DNA from: JACVRW01 sp034664085
GTDB lineage: Bacteria > Actinomycetota > Thermoleophilia > Solirubrobacterales > Thermoleophilaceae
Reading direction: 5' to 3'
Assembly: GCA_034664085.1 (NCBI GenBank)
Contig: JAXDII010000010.1
Span: forward strand, 36,701 to 100,700
Length of the DNA: 64,000 nucleotides
The translations under genes were made by a program, and so were the position numbers. Every line of letters starts with the position of its first letter. Position 1 is the first letter of the stretch. This document shows, one piece after another, positions 27,431 through 36,407 of this stretch. Under the pieces are notes generated by a model. It did no database searches and was not told the origin of the DNA. It saw only the letters and a program-made list of their open reading frames with translations.

Positions 27431-28434
27431 CCGCGCGCACCGAACACGCTGACACCGTCGCGCTCGGTCTCGTGCACGCGTCCCTCGTTCGCGAGCACAT
27501 CCAGGTGGCCGAGCACCTCGGACAGGGTCAGGTACGCCTGGGTCACGGCGATGTTGCCCCAGAGCGCCTGAGCGATCTCGTAGGCGGAGCGCGGGCGCTC
27601 GGCGAGCAGCCGGTGGATCTTGTCGGCGCGCCGCCCGTGGAGGACGAAGCGCTGGTCGATCAGCGCGCGGTGGTCGGCGATCGGGTCGCCGTGGCCCGGC
27701 AGCACCAGGCCGACGTCCATCTCGCGGGTGGCGGCCAGCGACTCGAGGTAGTGGACCAGCGCCTGCGGGCGCTCGGTCGTGCCGTCGCGCGGGCGCGTGA
27801 TCAGCGGATTGGACGAGATGTGCCCCAGCAGGTGGTCGGCCGCGATCAGGATGCGGCGCTCGCGGTCGTGGAAGATCGTGTCGGTGGGGGAGTGCCCGGG
27901 ACGGTGGTGGACGTGGAGCGTGCGGTCACGCAGCTCGAGCGCCTCGCCGTCGCGCAGCGGGCGCGTCACGTCCACGCGCGAGCCCCACGCGCGGAAGGCG
28001 CGCGAGACCGACTGCAGGGCCGAGACCACGTCCTCCGGGATCCCGTGGCGGAGCATGATGTCGCGCGCGAAGTCGTCGTCCGCCTGCGCCTCGCCTGAGA
28101 AGTCCTGCACGAACGGCACGGCGGCGTCGATCGCGGCCACCTCCGCGCCCGAGTGGGAGGCCACCAGCCCCACCAGCCCGAGGTGGTCGATGTGCTGGTG
28201 GGTCAGGATCACGAGCTCGATGTCCTCGAGCGCGTGGCCGAGCCCGGCGATGCCGCGCTGGAGCTCGTCGAAGGATGTTCCCGAGTTCGGCCCGGCGTCC
28301 ACGAGCGTGAGCGGCTCGTCGTCGATCAGGTACACGTTCACGCGCCCGACCGCGAACGGCGTGGGGATCGCCAGCCGGTGGATGCCCGCTTCGGCGGCGG
28401 GGGCGAACGGGTCGTCGGGGGCCGCGGCGGTCAA
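27412..28434 (-). CDS. Metallo-beta-lactamase-fold hydrolase
   Basis: A 340-aa MBL-fold enzyme. The metal ligands are in LTHQHIDHLG, followed by HHRPGHSPTDT, IAADHLLGH and LPGHGDP. A C-terminal helical segment (DKIHRLLAERPRSAYEIA) resembles the winged-helix tail of the LACTB2/glyoxalase II-like group. The start TTG at 28434 overlaps the phosphomannomutase stop (TTGA). The substrate is unknown. The last residues are encoded by a dispersed hairpin repeat. Confidence 0.83.
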   Translation of the reverse strand: MTAAAPDDPFAPAAEAGIHRLAIPTPFAVGRVNVYLIDDEPLTLVDAGPNSGTSFDELQRGIAGLGHALEDIELVILTHQHIDHLGLVGLVASHSGAEVAAIDAAVPFVQDFSGEAQADDDFARDIMLRHGIPEDVVSALQSVSRAFRAWGSRVDVTRPLRDGEALELRDRTLHVHHRPGHSPTDTIFHDRERRILIAADHLLGHISSNPLITRPRDGTTERPQALVHYLESLAATREMDVGLVLPGHGDPIADHRALIDQRFVLHGRRADKIHRLLAERPRSAYEIAQALWGNIAVTQAYLTLSEVLGHLDVLANEGRVHETERDGVSVFGARGPEAAG

Positions 28435-29801
28435 CCTCGGATCAGCGCCAGCACCTCGTCGCGCTTCTGCTCCATGTGCTCGCGCGACACCAGCGACTCC
28501 AGGTTGAGCCGCAGCAGCGGCTCGGTGTTGGAGGGCCGCACGTTGAAGTGCCAGTCGTCGTAGTCCACAGAGATGCCGTCGAGCGTGTTCTGCTCGCCGT
28601 CGGAATAGCGCTCCGCGATCTCGTCCATCTTGCCCGACTGGTCCTCCACCTCGGAGTTGATCTCGCCCGAGATGAAGTAGTGCGAGCGCAGCGGCTCGAG
28701 CAGCTCGCTCATGCGCTTGCCCTCCACCGACAGCAGCTCGAGCATCAGCAGCGCCGGGAGCGTGCCGGAGTCGGCGCAGTAGAAGTCGCGGAAGTAGTAG
28801 TGGCCCGACACCTCGCCGCCGAAGGCCGCGCCGGTCTCCCGCATGCGCGTCTTGAAGAACGCGTGTCCCACGCGGTTGACCTCGGCGGTCCCGCCGGCGC
28901 GCTCGACGACGTCGCGCACGGCTCGCGAGGCGCGCACGTCGTAGAGCACGGTCGCGCCGGGCTCCTTGCGCAGCAGCGCCTCGGCCAGCAGCGCCGTGAG
29001 GAAGTCGCCGGCCACGAAGTCGCCGGTGTCGTCGATGAAGAAGCAGCGGTCGGCGTCGCCGTCCCAGGCGATGCCCAGGTCGGCGCCGGTGGCGCGCACC
29101 TTGTCGATGATGAACTGGCGGTTCTCCTCCAGCAGCGGATTCGGCTCGTGGTCGGGGAACTCGCCGTTCGGCTCCCAGTAGGTCTCGATCCGATCGATCG
29201 GGAACGGCTGGAGCAGCGGGCCGACCATCGGTCCGGCCATCCCGTTGCCGCCATCGAGCACCACGCGCATCGGCTCGAGACGCGCCGGGTCGATCCAGGC
29301 GAGCGCCGCCTCGCGAAAGGCGTCCGCCACGTCCTCGTGCTCGATGCGGCCTGGCTCGGCCACGGGGTCGCCGGGCTCCCCGGCGGTGACCAGCTCGCGC
29401 AGCTCCCCGATTCCGGAGTCGCCTGACAGCGCGAGCGCGCCGCGCTTGACGAGCTTGGCGCCGGTGTAGGCGGCGGGGTTGTGCGAGGCCGTGCACATCA
29501 GCCCGCCGTCGAGCCCGCGCGACCCGACCGTCCAATAGAGCATCTCGGTGCCGACCATCCCGATGTCGAGCACGTCGGCGCCCTCGTCGGCGATGCCGCG
29601 GGCGTAGGCCTCCGCCATCGCGGGCGCGGACAGGCGCATGTCGCGCCCGAGCGCCACGCGCAGCTCCGACGGCGGCGGGCCCTGCAGGTCGGACAGCACG
29701 CGCGCGAACGCGCGGCCGATGCGGTACGCGAGCCGCTCGTCCATCTGGTCGGGGTGTATGCCCCGCACGTCGTAGGCCTTGAAGATCGACTCGTCAATCA
29801 C
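28431..29801 (-). CDS. manB: Phosphomannomutase/phosphoglucomutase
   Basis: Alpha-D-phosphohexomutase that interconverts hexose 6- and 1-phosphates for sugar-nucleotide synthesis. The phosphoserine loop is CTASHNPA near residue 100, the Mg-binding loop is DGDADRC near 240, the sugar-binding loop is GGEVSGHYYF and the phosphate-binding loop is RPSNTEPLLR near the end. The 456-aa length is standard. GTG 29801 is favoured over an upstream ATG because TAGGCT lies 8 nt before it. It could supply mannose-1-P or glucose-1-P to the glycan genes. Confidence 0.9.
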   Translation of the reverse strand: MIDESIFKAYDVRGIHPDQMDERLAYRIGRAFARVLSDLQGPPPSELRVALGRDMRLSAPAMAEAYARGIADEGADVLDIGMVGTEMLYWTVGSRGLDGGLMCTASHNPAAYTGAKLVKRGALALSGDSGIGELRELVTAGEPGDPVAEPGRIEHEDVADAFREAALAWIDPARLEPMRVVLDGGNGMAGPMVGPLLQPFPIDRIETYWEPNGEFPDHEPNPLLEENRQFIIDKVRATGADLGIAWDGDADRCFFIDDTGDFVAGDFLTALLAEALLRKEPGATVLYDVRASRAVRDVVERAGGTAEVNRVGHAFFKTRMRETGAAFGGEVSGHYYFRDFYCADSGTLPALLMLELLSVEGKRMSELLEPLRSHYFISGEINSEVEDQSGKMDEIAERYSDGEQNTLDGISVDYDDWHFNVRPSNTEPLLRLNLESLVSREHMEQKRDEVLALIRG

Positions 29802-29809
29802 GGCGAGGG

Positions 29810-29815
29810 AGCCTA
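29810..29815 (-). promoter_or_regulatory. -10 box of the phosphomannomutase gene (leaderless)
   Basis: TAGGCT on the minus strand, 8 nt before GTG 29801. It is the same hexamer as before yebC and the GMC oxidoreductase gene. Confidence 0.45.
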
Positions 29816-29876
29816 CCCATGGCGGTCTGTGCGTCATCGCACACGCGGCCTGCGCCGGGTTCGGGATCGTGGGCGA

Positions 29877-30464
29877 ATGGATGTGACGGCACAGAACCAG
29901 TGGGGCGACGCCCCCTCCGAGATCGGGCGCGGCCGGGCCGAGCGGCTGGGCTATCCGCCTGCGCTGCTGGACCGCATCCCCGCCGCGGCGCTCGAGTCGT
30001 TCGCGGGGGTGGGCTTCTTCTTCGACCTGGATGTGCTGCACAGCGGCGACAGCGTCCTCGACCTCGGATGCGGATCGGGGACCGACATGTTCGCCGCCGC
30101 CGCGCTGGTCGGCGACCACGGGTTCGTGGCCGGGCTCGATACGAGCCGCCCCGAGCTGGAGCGCGCCGCCCGCGTGTGCCGCGAGGACGGGTTCGGCAAC
30201 GTGACGCCGCTGGAAGGCCGCATCGAGGCGATCCCGCTCGACGACGAGAGCGTGGACGCGGTGATCTCCAACGGCGTGATCAGCCTGAGTCCCGAGAGGG
30301 AGCTGGCCCTGGCCGAGGCGGCCCGGGTGCTGCGCCCGGGCGGCTGCCTGGCCGTGGCCGAGCAAACGCCGAACCTGGACGCGATCGAGGCGGCGGGCCT
30401 GGTGGTCACGGACGTGCGCCAGAGCCACACGAGCGTCTCGGTGCTCGCCCGCAAGCCCGACTGA
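29877..30464 (+). CDS. ArsM-like SAM-dependent methyltransferase
   Basis: A 195-aa class I methyltransferase. Motif I is VLDLGCGSGTDMF. The preceding LGYPPALLDRIP and ALESFAGVG pattern matches the arsenite methyltransferase (ArsM) branch of the UbiE-like family. However, the conserved Cys of that family (NCVINL) is replaced here by NGVISL, so arsenite methylation is doubtful. The gene is divergent from the phosphomannomutase, with 75 bp between starts. The substrate is unknown. Confidence 0.72.
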   Translation: MDVTAQNQWGDAPSEIGRGRAERLGYPPALLDRIPAAALESFAGVGFFFDLDVLHSGDSVLDLGCGSGTDMFAAAALVGDHGFVAGLDTSRPELERAARVCREDGFGNVTPLEGRIEAIPLDDESVDAVISNGVISLSPERELALAEAARVLRPGGCLAVAEQTPNLDAIEAAGLVVTDVRQSHTSVSVLARKPD

Positions 30465-30559
30465 CGACCGCCGACGTGGCTAGGGCACACGCACTCGCCC
30501 CGGTCTTCTTCATCGACGCCGGGCCGCGTGACGCGCGTCGACGTGTCGTTCGTGATCGA

Positions 30560-31504
30560 CTAGGCGAGGGCTGGCGCGACGACGCGCCCGATCTGCTCGA
30601 CCGCCGCCAGGTCGCGGTGGAGCAGGTGCTGGAGCATCACGCGCTCGATCCCGGCGCCGCGCAGCTCGCGCAGCCGCTCGATGCCCTCGTCGACCGTCCC
30701 CGTGATGAAGCTCTCGGGCAGCTCCTCGAGGAAGCGCTCGGGCGGCCCGCCGTGGCCGCGCCGCTCCGCGAGCTCGGCGGCCCGGCCGAGCAGCTGATCG
30801 CGGTCGTCGGCTACGAGCCAGCCCGTCATCAGCGAGAGCGGGATCGGGTCGCGCCGCACCGCGGCGCAGGCGGCGTCCAGCTCGGCGCGGACGGCGGCGC
30901 ACTCGGCGGCCGACTTGTTGACGGTGTTGTACTCGTCGGCGTGCCGAGCGCCGAGCGCGATCGAGCGGTTGCCGCCGCGGCCGCCGACGATCAGCTTCGG
31001 CCGCGGCCGCTGCACCGGCTTGGGCAGGGCGTCGAGGCCGCGCACGCGGTAGTGGCGCCCGTCGAAGGAGAACGGCCCCTCGGCCCACTGGCGCGCGACC
31101 AGCTCGAGCTGCTCCTCGAGCATCTCCATGCGCACGCCCAGCGGCGGGAAGGGGAACCCGTACGTCTCGTGCTCGGCCTCCAGCCAGCCGGTGCCCATCC
31201 CGAGCTCGACGCGCCCGCCGGACACGTGGTCGGCGGTCGTCACCAGCTTGGCCAGCTCGGAGGGGTGGCGGAACGTGGCCGGGGACACCAGCGTGCCGAG
31301 GCGCACCTTCGTGGTGACCGCGGCGAGCGCCACGATCGTGCCCCAGGCGTCGAGCGATCCGCGCCCGGGCTGGCCCTCGACCGACAGGTAGTGGTCCGAC
31401 CGAAACAGCGTGCCGATGCCGTGGTCCTCGCAGGCGGCGGCGAGCGCCCGCCAGTCATCCCAGGTCACGTCCTCCTGGCCTTCGATCATGAGGTCCACGC
31501 GCAA
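30560..31504 (-). CDS. LLM-class (luciferase-like) oxidoreductase, probably F420-dependent
   Basis: A 314-aa TIM-barrel protein. The start RVDLMIEGQ, then LFRSDHYLSVEG, LGTLVSPATFRHP and LELGMGTGWLEAEH-like motifs are typical of actinobacterial LLM oxidoreductases that use coenzyme F420. The start is TTG at 31504; a GTG two codons later is the alternative. It is divergent from the DUF2267 gene with 39 bp between. The substrate is not inferable. Confidence 0.8.
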   Translation of the reverse strand: MRVDLMIEGQEDVTWDDWRALAAACEDHGIGTLFRSDHYLSVEGQPGRGSLDAWGTIVALAAVTTKVRLGTLVSPATFRHPSELAKLVTTADHVSGGRVELGMGTGWLEAEHETYGFPFPPLGVRMEMLEEQLELVARQWAEGPFSFDGRHYRVRGLDALPKPVQRPRPKLIVGGRGGNRSIALGARHADEYNTVNKSAAECAAVRAELDAACAAVRRDPIPLSLMTGWLVADDRDQLLGRAAELAERRGHGGPPERFLEELPESFITGTVDEGIERLRELRGAGIERVMLQHLLHRDLAAVEQIGRVVAPALA

Positions 31505-31530
31505 GGCGCTGGACGATGCCAGATCCGGCC

Positions 31531-31536
31531 TAATGA
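31531..31536 (+). promoter_or_regulatory. Possible -10 box for the DUF2267 gene
   Basis: TAATGA lies 7 nt before ATG 31544. It departs from TAnnnT at the last base, so support is weak. Confidence 0.2.
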
Positions 31537-31543
31537 CCGGGGC

Positions 31544-32326
31544 ATGGATTACCGCATGGACTACGAGCAGTTCGTCACGCTGGTCGAGCAGGATCTCGAG
31601 GTCGGGCGCGAGCCCGCCGAGCGGGCGATTCGGGCCACGCTGCAGACGCTCGCCGAGCGCATCGCGCAGGGCGAGGCGCGCGACCTCGCCGAGGAGCTGC
31701 CCGACGAGCTGGGGCCGTGGGTCGCCACGACAACCCCCGCCGAGCGCTTCGACGTGGACGAGTTCCTGCGCCGCCTGGCGGAGCGCGAGGGCGTGGAGGT
31801 GCCGGAGGCGGAGCGCCACGCGCGTGCGGTGTTCGCCGTACTCGGCCAGGCGGTCAGCCGCAAGCAGCTCCACGACCTGGCGGCCGAGCTGCCGAAGGAC
31901 TACGCGCCGCTGCTGCCGGTCGGGCCGCAGGTCGAGGTGCTCTCGCCCGCGACCTTCCTGCAGCGGGTCGCCGACCGCGCCGCGGTCCACGAGGACGACG
32001 CCCGGCGCGCCACCGAGGCGGTGCTCGAGACGCTCGCCGAGCGCATCGCGGGCGGGGAGGTGGACGACCTGATCGCGCGCCTGCCGGTGGAGCTGCACGA
32101 GCCGCTGAAGCGCGGCAGGGAGCGCAGCGGGGAGAAGTCGACGCGCATGTCGCTCGACGAGTTCGTCGAGCACGTGGCCGAGCGGGCCGGCGTCTCGACC
32201 GAGCAGGCCCGCGACTACGTGCGGGCCGTGCTCAAGACGCTGCGCGAAGCGGTCGGCGACGACGAGTTCTTCGACGTCGCCGCTCAGCTGCCGTCCGAGT
32301 ACGACCAGGTGCTGGCGGTCCGCTAG
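31544..32326 (+). CDS. DUF2267 protein with four helical repeats
   Basis: A 260-aa soluble, acidic, all-helical protein. Four repeats of about 60 residues can be aligned by hand, beginning near YEQFVTLVEQD, DVDEFLRRLAE, SPATFLQRVAD and SLDEFVEHVAE. Each ends in a variant of DLxxxLPxxYxxLL. One DUF2267 domain covers two such repeats, so this looks like a tandem duplication. Function is unknown; such proteins often sit near stress genes, and here a universal stress protein lies next to it on the other strand. Confidence 0.78.
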   Translation: MDYRMDYEQFVTLVEQDLEVGREPAERAIRATLQTLAERIAQGEARDLAEELPDELGPWVATTTPAERFDVDEFLRRLAEREGVEVPEAERHARAVFAVLGQAVSRKQLHDLAAELPKDYAPLLPVGPQVEVLSPATFLQRVADRAAVHEDDARRATEAVLETLAERIAGGEVDDLIARLPVELHEPLKRGRERSGEKSTRMSLDEFVEHVAERAGVSTEQARDYVRAVLKTLREAVGDDEFFDVAAQLPSEYDQVLAVR

Positions 32327-32802
32327 CTCTCGCGCACGACCACCACGGGGCACCGGGCCCGGCGAATCACGTCGCGTGACGTGCTGCCGAGGATGACCTC
32401 GCTGAGGCGTCCGTGCCCGTGTGCGCCCACGACGACGGCGGCGGCGTCGCGCTCGCGCGCCACGTTGACGATCGTCTCGGCGACCGGCGTGCCGACGTCC
32501 TCGGCCACGGCCAGCCCGTCGGCCTGGAAGCCGGCCTCGCGCGCCCGCTCGGCGCCCTGCTGGGCCAGCTTCTGGGCGCGCTCCGCCATCGCCTGGTCGA
32601 TCTCGACGGCGGTGCGCACGTCGATCGGAGCCGGCGGCAGCCCGATGCTCGCCGCCGGCAGCTCCACGAGCTCCCAGCCGAGGCCGGCCTTCCACACCAC
32701 CACGACGAGGGCGGACCTCCCCGACAGCAGCCCACCCGAGGCGCGCACGGCCTGGTCCGAGGCCTCCGAGCCGTCGTACCCGATGACGACCGGCCCACTC
32801 AC
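32323..32802 (-). CDS. Universal stress protein (UspA family)
   Basis: A 159-aa single UspA domain. It starts with VVIGYDGSEASDQAV and ends with VVVGAHGHGRLSEVILGSTS, which contains the G-x2-G-x9-G-S/T ATP-binding motif, so it is probably an ATP-binding type. GTG 32802 overlaps the stop of the upstream NAD(P)-binding gene (GTGA), indicating translational coupling. Confidence 0.88.
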   Translation of the reverse strand: MSGPVVIGYDGSEASDQAVRASGGLLSGRSALVVVVWKAGLGWELVELPAASIGLPPAPIDVRTAVEIDQAMAERAQKLAQQGAERAREAGFQADGLAVAEDVGTPVAETIVNVARERDAAAVVVGAHGHGRLSEVILGSTSRDVIRRARCPVVVVRES

Positions 32803-33449
32803 GCGAGCACCTGCTCCAACGCCTCCTCGACCGGATCGTCGCCCGCCACGACGTAGATGGTCAGCCGCGCGGAGCGCGGCTCGTGCAGCACGGTGGCCAG
32901 CACCGCCGCCACGTCGTCGCGGCTGATCTCGTCGCGCAGCGGCTCGGTCTGGATGCGGACCCGCCCGGTGCCGGGATCGTCGCTGAGGAAGCCGGGGCGC
33001 ACGATCGTCCAGTCGCGGTCGCTTGCGGCGAGCGCCCGGTCCGCCTCCGCCTTGGCGCGCAGGTAGACGCTGAAGACGTCGTCGTCCCCGGGCGGGCTCT
33101 CGGCGCCGACCGAGCTGACCATCACGTAGCGCGGGACGTCCGCCGCCCGCGCCGCCTCGAGCAGCTTGATGGCGCCGTCGCGGTCAACGGTCAGCTTGCG
33201 CTCGGGCCCGCTGCCGGGTCCGGCCCCAGCGGCGAAGACCACTGCGTCGGCGCCGGCGATGGCCTCGGCGACCTCGCCGGGCTCGGCCCGCTCCAGGTCG
33301 CAGAGCACCGGCTCGCTGCCGTCGGCGCGCAGGTCGTCGGCGTGCTCCGGCTTGCGGATCAGGCCGCGCACGCGGTCGCCGCGGGCGACGAGCAGGCGTG
33401 CCAGCCGGCGCGCCACCTTCCCGTGCCCCCCGGCGACGACGACGTCCAT
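32799..33449 (-). CDS. NAD(P)-binding atypical SDR protein
   Basis: A 216-aa Rossmann protein. The nucleotide-binding glycine motif is VVAGGHGKVARRLARLL at the N terminus. The pattern of SSVGAE, YLRAKAEAD and TIVRPGFLSD matches the NAD(P)H-binding/NmrA-like atypical short-chain dehydrogenases. These act as redox enzymes or redox-sensing proteins; a specific reaction cannot be named. It is cotranscribed with the universal stress gene. Confidence 0.78.
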   Translation of the reverse strand: MDVVVAGGHGKVARRLARLLVARGDRVRGLIRKPEHADDLRADGSEPVLCDLERAEPGEVAEAIAGADAVVFAAGAGPGSGPERKLTVDRDGAIKLLEAARAADVPRYVMVSSVGAESPPGDDDVFSVYLRAKAEADRALAASDRDWTIVRPGFLSDDPGTGRVRIQTEPLRDEISRDDVAAVLATVLHEPRSARLTIYVVAGDDPVEEALEQVLA

Positions 33450-33494
33450 GGAAGGCTCCCATAGGCCGAAGTGGCTCGATTGCCAAGTCCCGGG

Positions 33495-35198
33495 CTAGCG
33501 GGGAGTGATCGGGCAGACGTCGACCGGCTTCGGTGAGGTGACGCCGAGGTGCCAGGGCTGCTCGGCGCGTCCACGCGGCGCGCTCACGAGGTACGGCCCG
33601 CCACCGACCTCCGCGAGCGGGGCGTCCGGGAACTCGTGTGCGAAGCGGCGCGCCCGCAGCGTCAGCTTGGCGTCCGGGCGCGCCCGCAGGACGACGAGAT
33701 CCGAGTGCAGGGTGGCGTCGCGCGGCGTGGTGTCTCCGGGGACGGTCTGGCCGCGGTCGCATCCGCGGGCCAGCGCGCCAGGTCCGCCCACCGCGGCCAG
33801 CACCCGCCTCACGCCGGCGTTCACCCGAGCCGGCTCTACCTCGTAGGCGTGGGTCAGCACGTGGTCGGCACGCGCACGCGCGAATTCGGGCTCGCGGGCG
33901 AGCTCTTCTGGCGTGTCCGCCGGGCTGCTGTCGAGCCGGTCGGTGGCGGCGTAGTACACGAAGGCGATCACGTTCGGGTTGCGCTCGCCGCCGCGGTCGG
34001 GCTGGAAGGCGGGGTCGGGCGGAACCCGGGCGATCTCCAGCGCGCTCACGTCCGCGACGACGAGGCGGGCGTCGTGCCGGCGGTCGAGTGATCGCTCCAG
34101 CAGCACCCACACGTTCAGCGCGGCGCCCGCGCAGCACACGAGCGCCGCCGCAGCCGCGACCGGCGGGCGGATCGCGCGCCCGCGCGCCAGCTCCAACGCC
34201 ACCAGGACGATCAGCAGCACGCCGACGTAGGTGTAGTTGGACTGGTAGGGCGAGTCGAGATAGCCGCGCGAGACCGTGAGCACCGCCCAGTAGGCGGCCA
34301 GGGTCGTCAGCAGCAGCGCGAGCTGGGGCGTGATCCGGTGCCTGCGCCGCGCCACCTCCGCCGCCAAGGCGAGCACGAGCACCAGCGCCAGCACGTGGAG
34401 GCCGGTGTCGAGCCAGGGCCGGCCCGCGACGGCCCCCAGCTCGAGGGGCGTGCCGAGGAAGCCGGCGACCGCCCCGGCCACCGTGTCGAACAGGTACGCC
34501 GGCGACGCGGAGAGGCGATATCCGGCGCGCTGATCGGACGCCGCGTCGTACGCGATGAACCAGAGCAGCCACAGCCCCAGCGGGAGGAGCGGCACCCACA
34601 TCCGCCGCCAGGACCGCGCCCAGGCGAAGGCCGCTGCCACGCCGACGGCCACGACGACCCCCAGGCTCGCCGAGGCTATGGCGAGCAGCGCCAGCGCCGC
34701 CACGGCGGGGTCCAGGCGCGGATCCTCGCGGTCGAGGAGCAGGACGATGCCGCACAGCGCGGCGCCCGCGACCGACCACTGGATGTTGAAGGGAAAGACC
34801 AGCACGTACCAGCCCGAGCCCATGAGCAGCACGGGCAGGGCCACGGCGGCGCCGAGGGCGGGGCCGACGCGCCGGCGCGCGACCTCGAACAGCAGCGCGA
34901 CGCAGAGCAGGTGCGCGGTCGCGCCCACGACCAGGTACGGCCAGTACTCGTCGAGCCCGGCGGTCACGAACAGGGCCTTGTAGACGGCTGCGACCACCAG
35001 CAGCAGGTGCTGGTTGTGAGGCTCGAGAAAGGCGTCGGCATCGCCGCCCAGCCGGAACTCGACGAAGTCCCACTCGTCCTGGAGGAACGTCAGGCCGCGT
35101 CCGCACCAGAGGATGAAGATCCCGGCGGCCGCCAGCAGTGCGAGCTCGATGCCCAGCTCGGCGCGACCGGACCGGGTGCGGAGCCGGCCCTTCCACAT
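33495..35198 (-). CDS. GT-C-like polytopic membrane protein
   Basis: A 567-aa protein with about ten hydrophobic segments and a soluble C-terminal region of about 200 residues. The first loop carries LQDEWDFVEF, an acidic pair in the position used by GT-C glycosyltransferases. Its layout parallels the glycan-island protein at 1137-2714. An inverted repeat (cccgggtaattcccggg, at the 3' side of 35200-35220) lies just upstream of the ATG. The function as a glycosyltransferase is inferred. Confidence 0.6.
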   Translation of the reverse strand: MWKGRLRTRSGRAELGIELALLAAAGIFILWCGRGLTFLQDEWDFVEFRLGGDADAFLEPHNQHLLLVVAAVYKALFVTAGLDEYWPYLVVGATAHLLCVALLFEVARRRVGPALGAAVALPVLLMGSGWYVLVFPFNIQWSVAGAALCGIVLLLDREDPRLDPAVAALALLAIASASLGVVVAVGVAAAFAWARSWRRMWVPLLPLGLWLLWFIAYDAASDQRAGYRLSASPAYLFDTVAGAVAGFLGTPLELGAVAGRPWLDTGLHVLALVLVLALAAEVARRRHRITPQLALLLTTLAAYWAVLTVSRGYLDSPYQSNYTYVGVLLIVLVALELARGRAIRPPVAAAAALVCCAGAALNVWVLLERSLDRRHDARLVVADVSALEIARVPPDPAFQPDRGGERNPNVIAFVYYAATDRLDSSPADTPEELAREPEFARARADHVLTHAYEVEPARVNAGVRRVLAAVGGPGALARGCDRGQTVPGDTTPRDATLHSDLVVLRARPDAKLTLRARRFAHEFPDAPLAEVGGGPYLVSAPRGRAEQPWHLGVTSPKPVDVCPITPR

Positions 35199-35225
35199 GC
35201 CCGGGAATTACCCGGGCCCGCAAAT

Positions 35226-36224
35226 CTAGAGCCAGCCGCGCCGGCGGAAGTAGGCGATCATGCTCACGAGCACCACCGCCATCCCTCCGAGGATGCCCCA
35301 GAAGGCCTCGACGCCCGTCGAGAACGGGAAGTCGACGTTCATCCCGAAGATGCTCGCGAACAGCGTCAGCGGCAGGATCACGACGCTGAACGCCGTCAGC
35401 ACGCGCAGGACCTCGTTGACCCGGTGCGAGAGCACCGACTCGTTGGTGTCCTCGAGCGCCTCGACGACCTCCTTGAAGTTCTCGAGCATGTCCCAGATGC
35501 GCTCGGAGGCGTCGACGATGTCGTCGAAGTAGACCTCGAGGTCCTCGGCCAGGTAGCGCTGCTTGGTGCGCTCGAGGTCGCGGAGGACGGCGCGCTGCGG
35601 ACGGATCACCTTGCGGAAGTTGATGATCTCCTGCTTGGAGTTGGAGAGGTCGCGCACGACCTCCTCGGCCTTCCCCTCGAAGATCTCCTCCTCGAGGCGC
35701 TCCAGCTTGTTGCCGATCTTGCGCAGCATCGGGAAGCAGTAGTCGAAGGAGTCGTCGACGATCTTGTAGAGCAGGTAGCCGGAGCCCTTGGAGAAGAGCG
35801 CGTCGCGGGTCTCCTCCGAGGTCCGGCAGCGCTCGAACAGGTACTCGACCGGCGGCAGCGGCGAGTTCGGCAGCGTGATCAGGAAGTCGGGCCCGATGAA
35901 GATGTCGAGCTCGGCGGCGTTGAGCCGCCCGACCGCCTTGTCGAACACCGGGAAGTGCAGGACGATGAACAGGTAGTCGTCGTACTCGTCGATCTTCGGG
36001 CGCTGGTTGCGCGAGGCGACGTCCTCGTAGTCGAGCGGGTGGAAGTCGAAGTGCTCCTCCAGCCACGCGCGATCGACGGGCGCGGGACGCTCGATGTTGA
36101 TCCAGCGGAGGCCGTGGGCCTCGACTACCTCGACGTTGGGCTCAGCGGGCGCTTGCTGAAGCGCGCCACCGTCGGCCCGCGCGCGGGCCGAGCGCCTGAG
36201 ACGGGGCTTGGGAAGGCTCGGCAT
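35226..36224 (-). CDS. corA: CorA-family magnesium/divalent cation transporter
   Basis: A 332-aa CorA protein. A large N-terminal cytoplasmic alpha/beta region leads into a long helix with many charged residues (about 150-265), then two C-terminal membrane helices. The selectivity motif FGMNV sits at the end of the first helix, as required. It forms a pentameric channel for Mg2+ and sometimes Co2+. It is divergent from the SAM riboswitch transcript. Confidence 0.93.
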   Translation of the reverse strand: MPSLPKPRLRRSARARADGGALQQAPAEPNVEVVEAHGLRWINIERPAPVDRAWLEEHFDFHPLDYEDVASRNQRPKIDEYDDYLFIVLHFPVFDKAVGRLNAAELDIFIGPDFLITLPNSPLPPVEYLFERCRTSEETRDALFSKGSGYLLYKIVDDSFDYCFPMLRKIGNKLERLEEEIFEGKAEEVVRDLSNSKQEIINFRKVIRPQRAVLRDLERTKQRYLAEDLEVYFDDIVDASERIWDMLENFKEVVEALEDTNESVLSHRVNEVLRVLTAFSVVILPLTLFASIFGMNVDFPFSTGVEAFWGILGGMAVVLVSMIAYFRRRGWL

Positions 36225-36307
36225 AGCGTCTAAGCGGGTCGTCCAGCGGGGTCATGTGCCTGATTCTACTTGCGCGGCGCGCTATCCTTTGCCGCTCACA
36301 TAGCCGT

Positions 36308-36404
36308 TGCATCGAGAGGGGTGGAGGGACATGGCCCTGTGAAGCCCCGGCAACCACCTCGGATCTCCGGATTCGAGGGATGGTGCCAATTCCTTTGAGA
36401 TGTG
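36308..36404 (+). promoter_or_regulatory. SAM-I (S-box) riboswitch aptamer
   Basis: The RNA matches the SAM-I consensus: cgagaggggtggagggac, then ggccctgtgaagccccggca, then ggtgccaattcct and gagatg. P1 can form between 36308-36313 (tgcatc) and 36399-36404 (gatgtg). The kink-turn and the core nucleotides of the SAM pocket are in their usual places. SAM-I aptamers switch off sulfur and methionine genes when SAM is abundant. The next gene is a threonine-synthase-like enzyme, followed by a CysO-like sulfur carrier. Confidence 0.92.
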
Positions 36405-36407
36405 ATC

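Noticed and set aside
36265..36290. Possible promoter for the riboswitch transcript (ttgcgc and tatcct)
   Set aside because: The two boxes are only 7 nt apart, and no good -35 lies at 16-18 nt from tatcct, so I do not annotate it.
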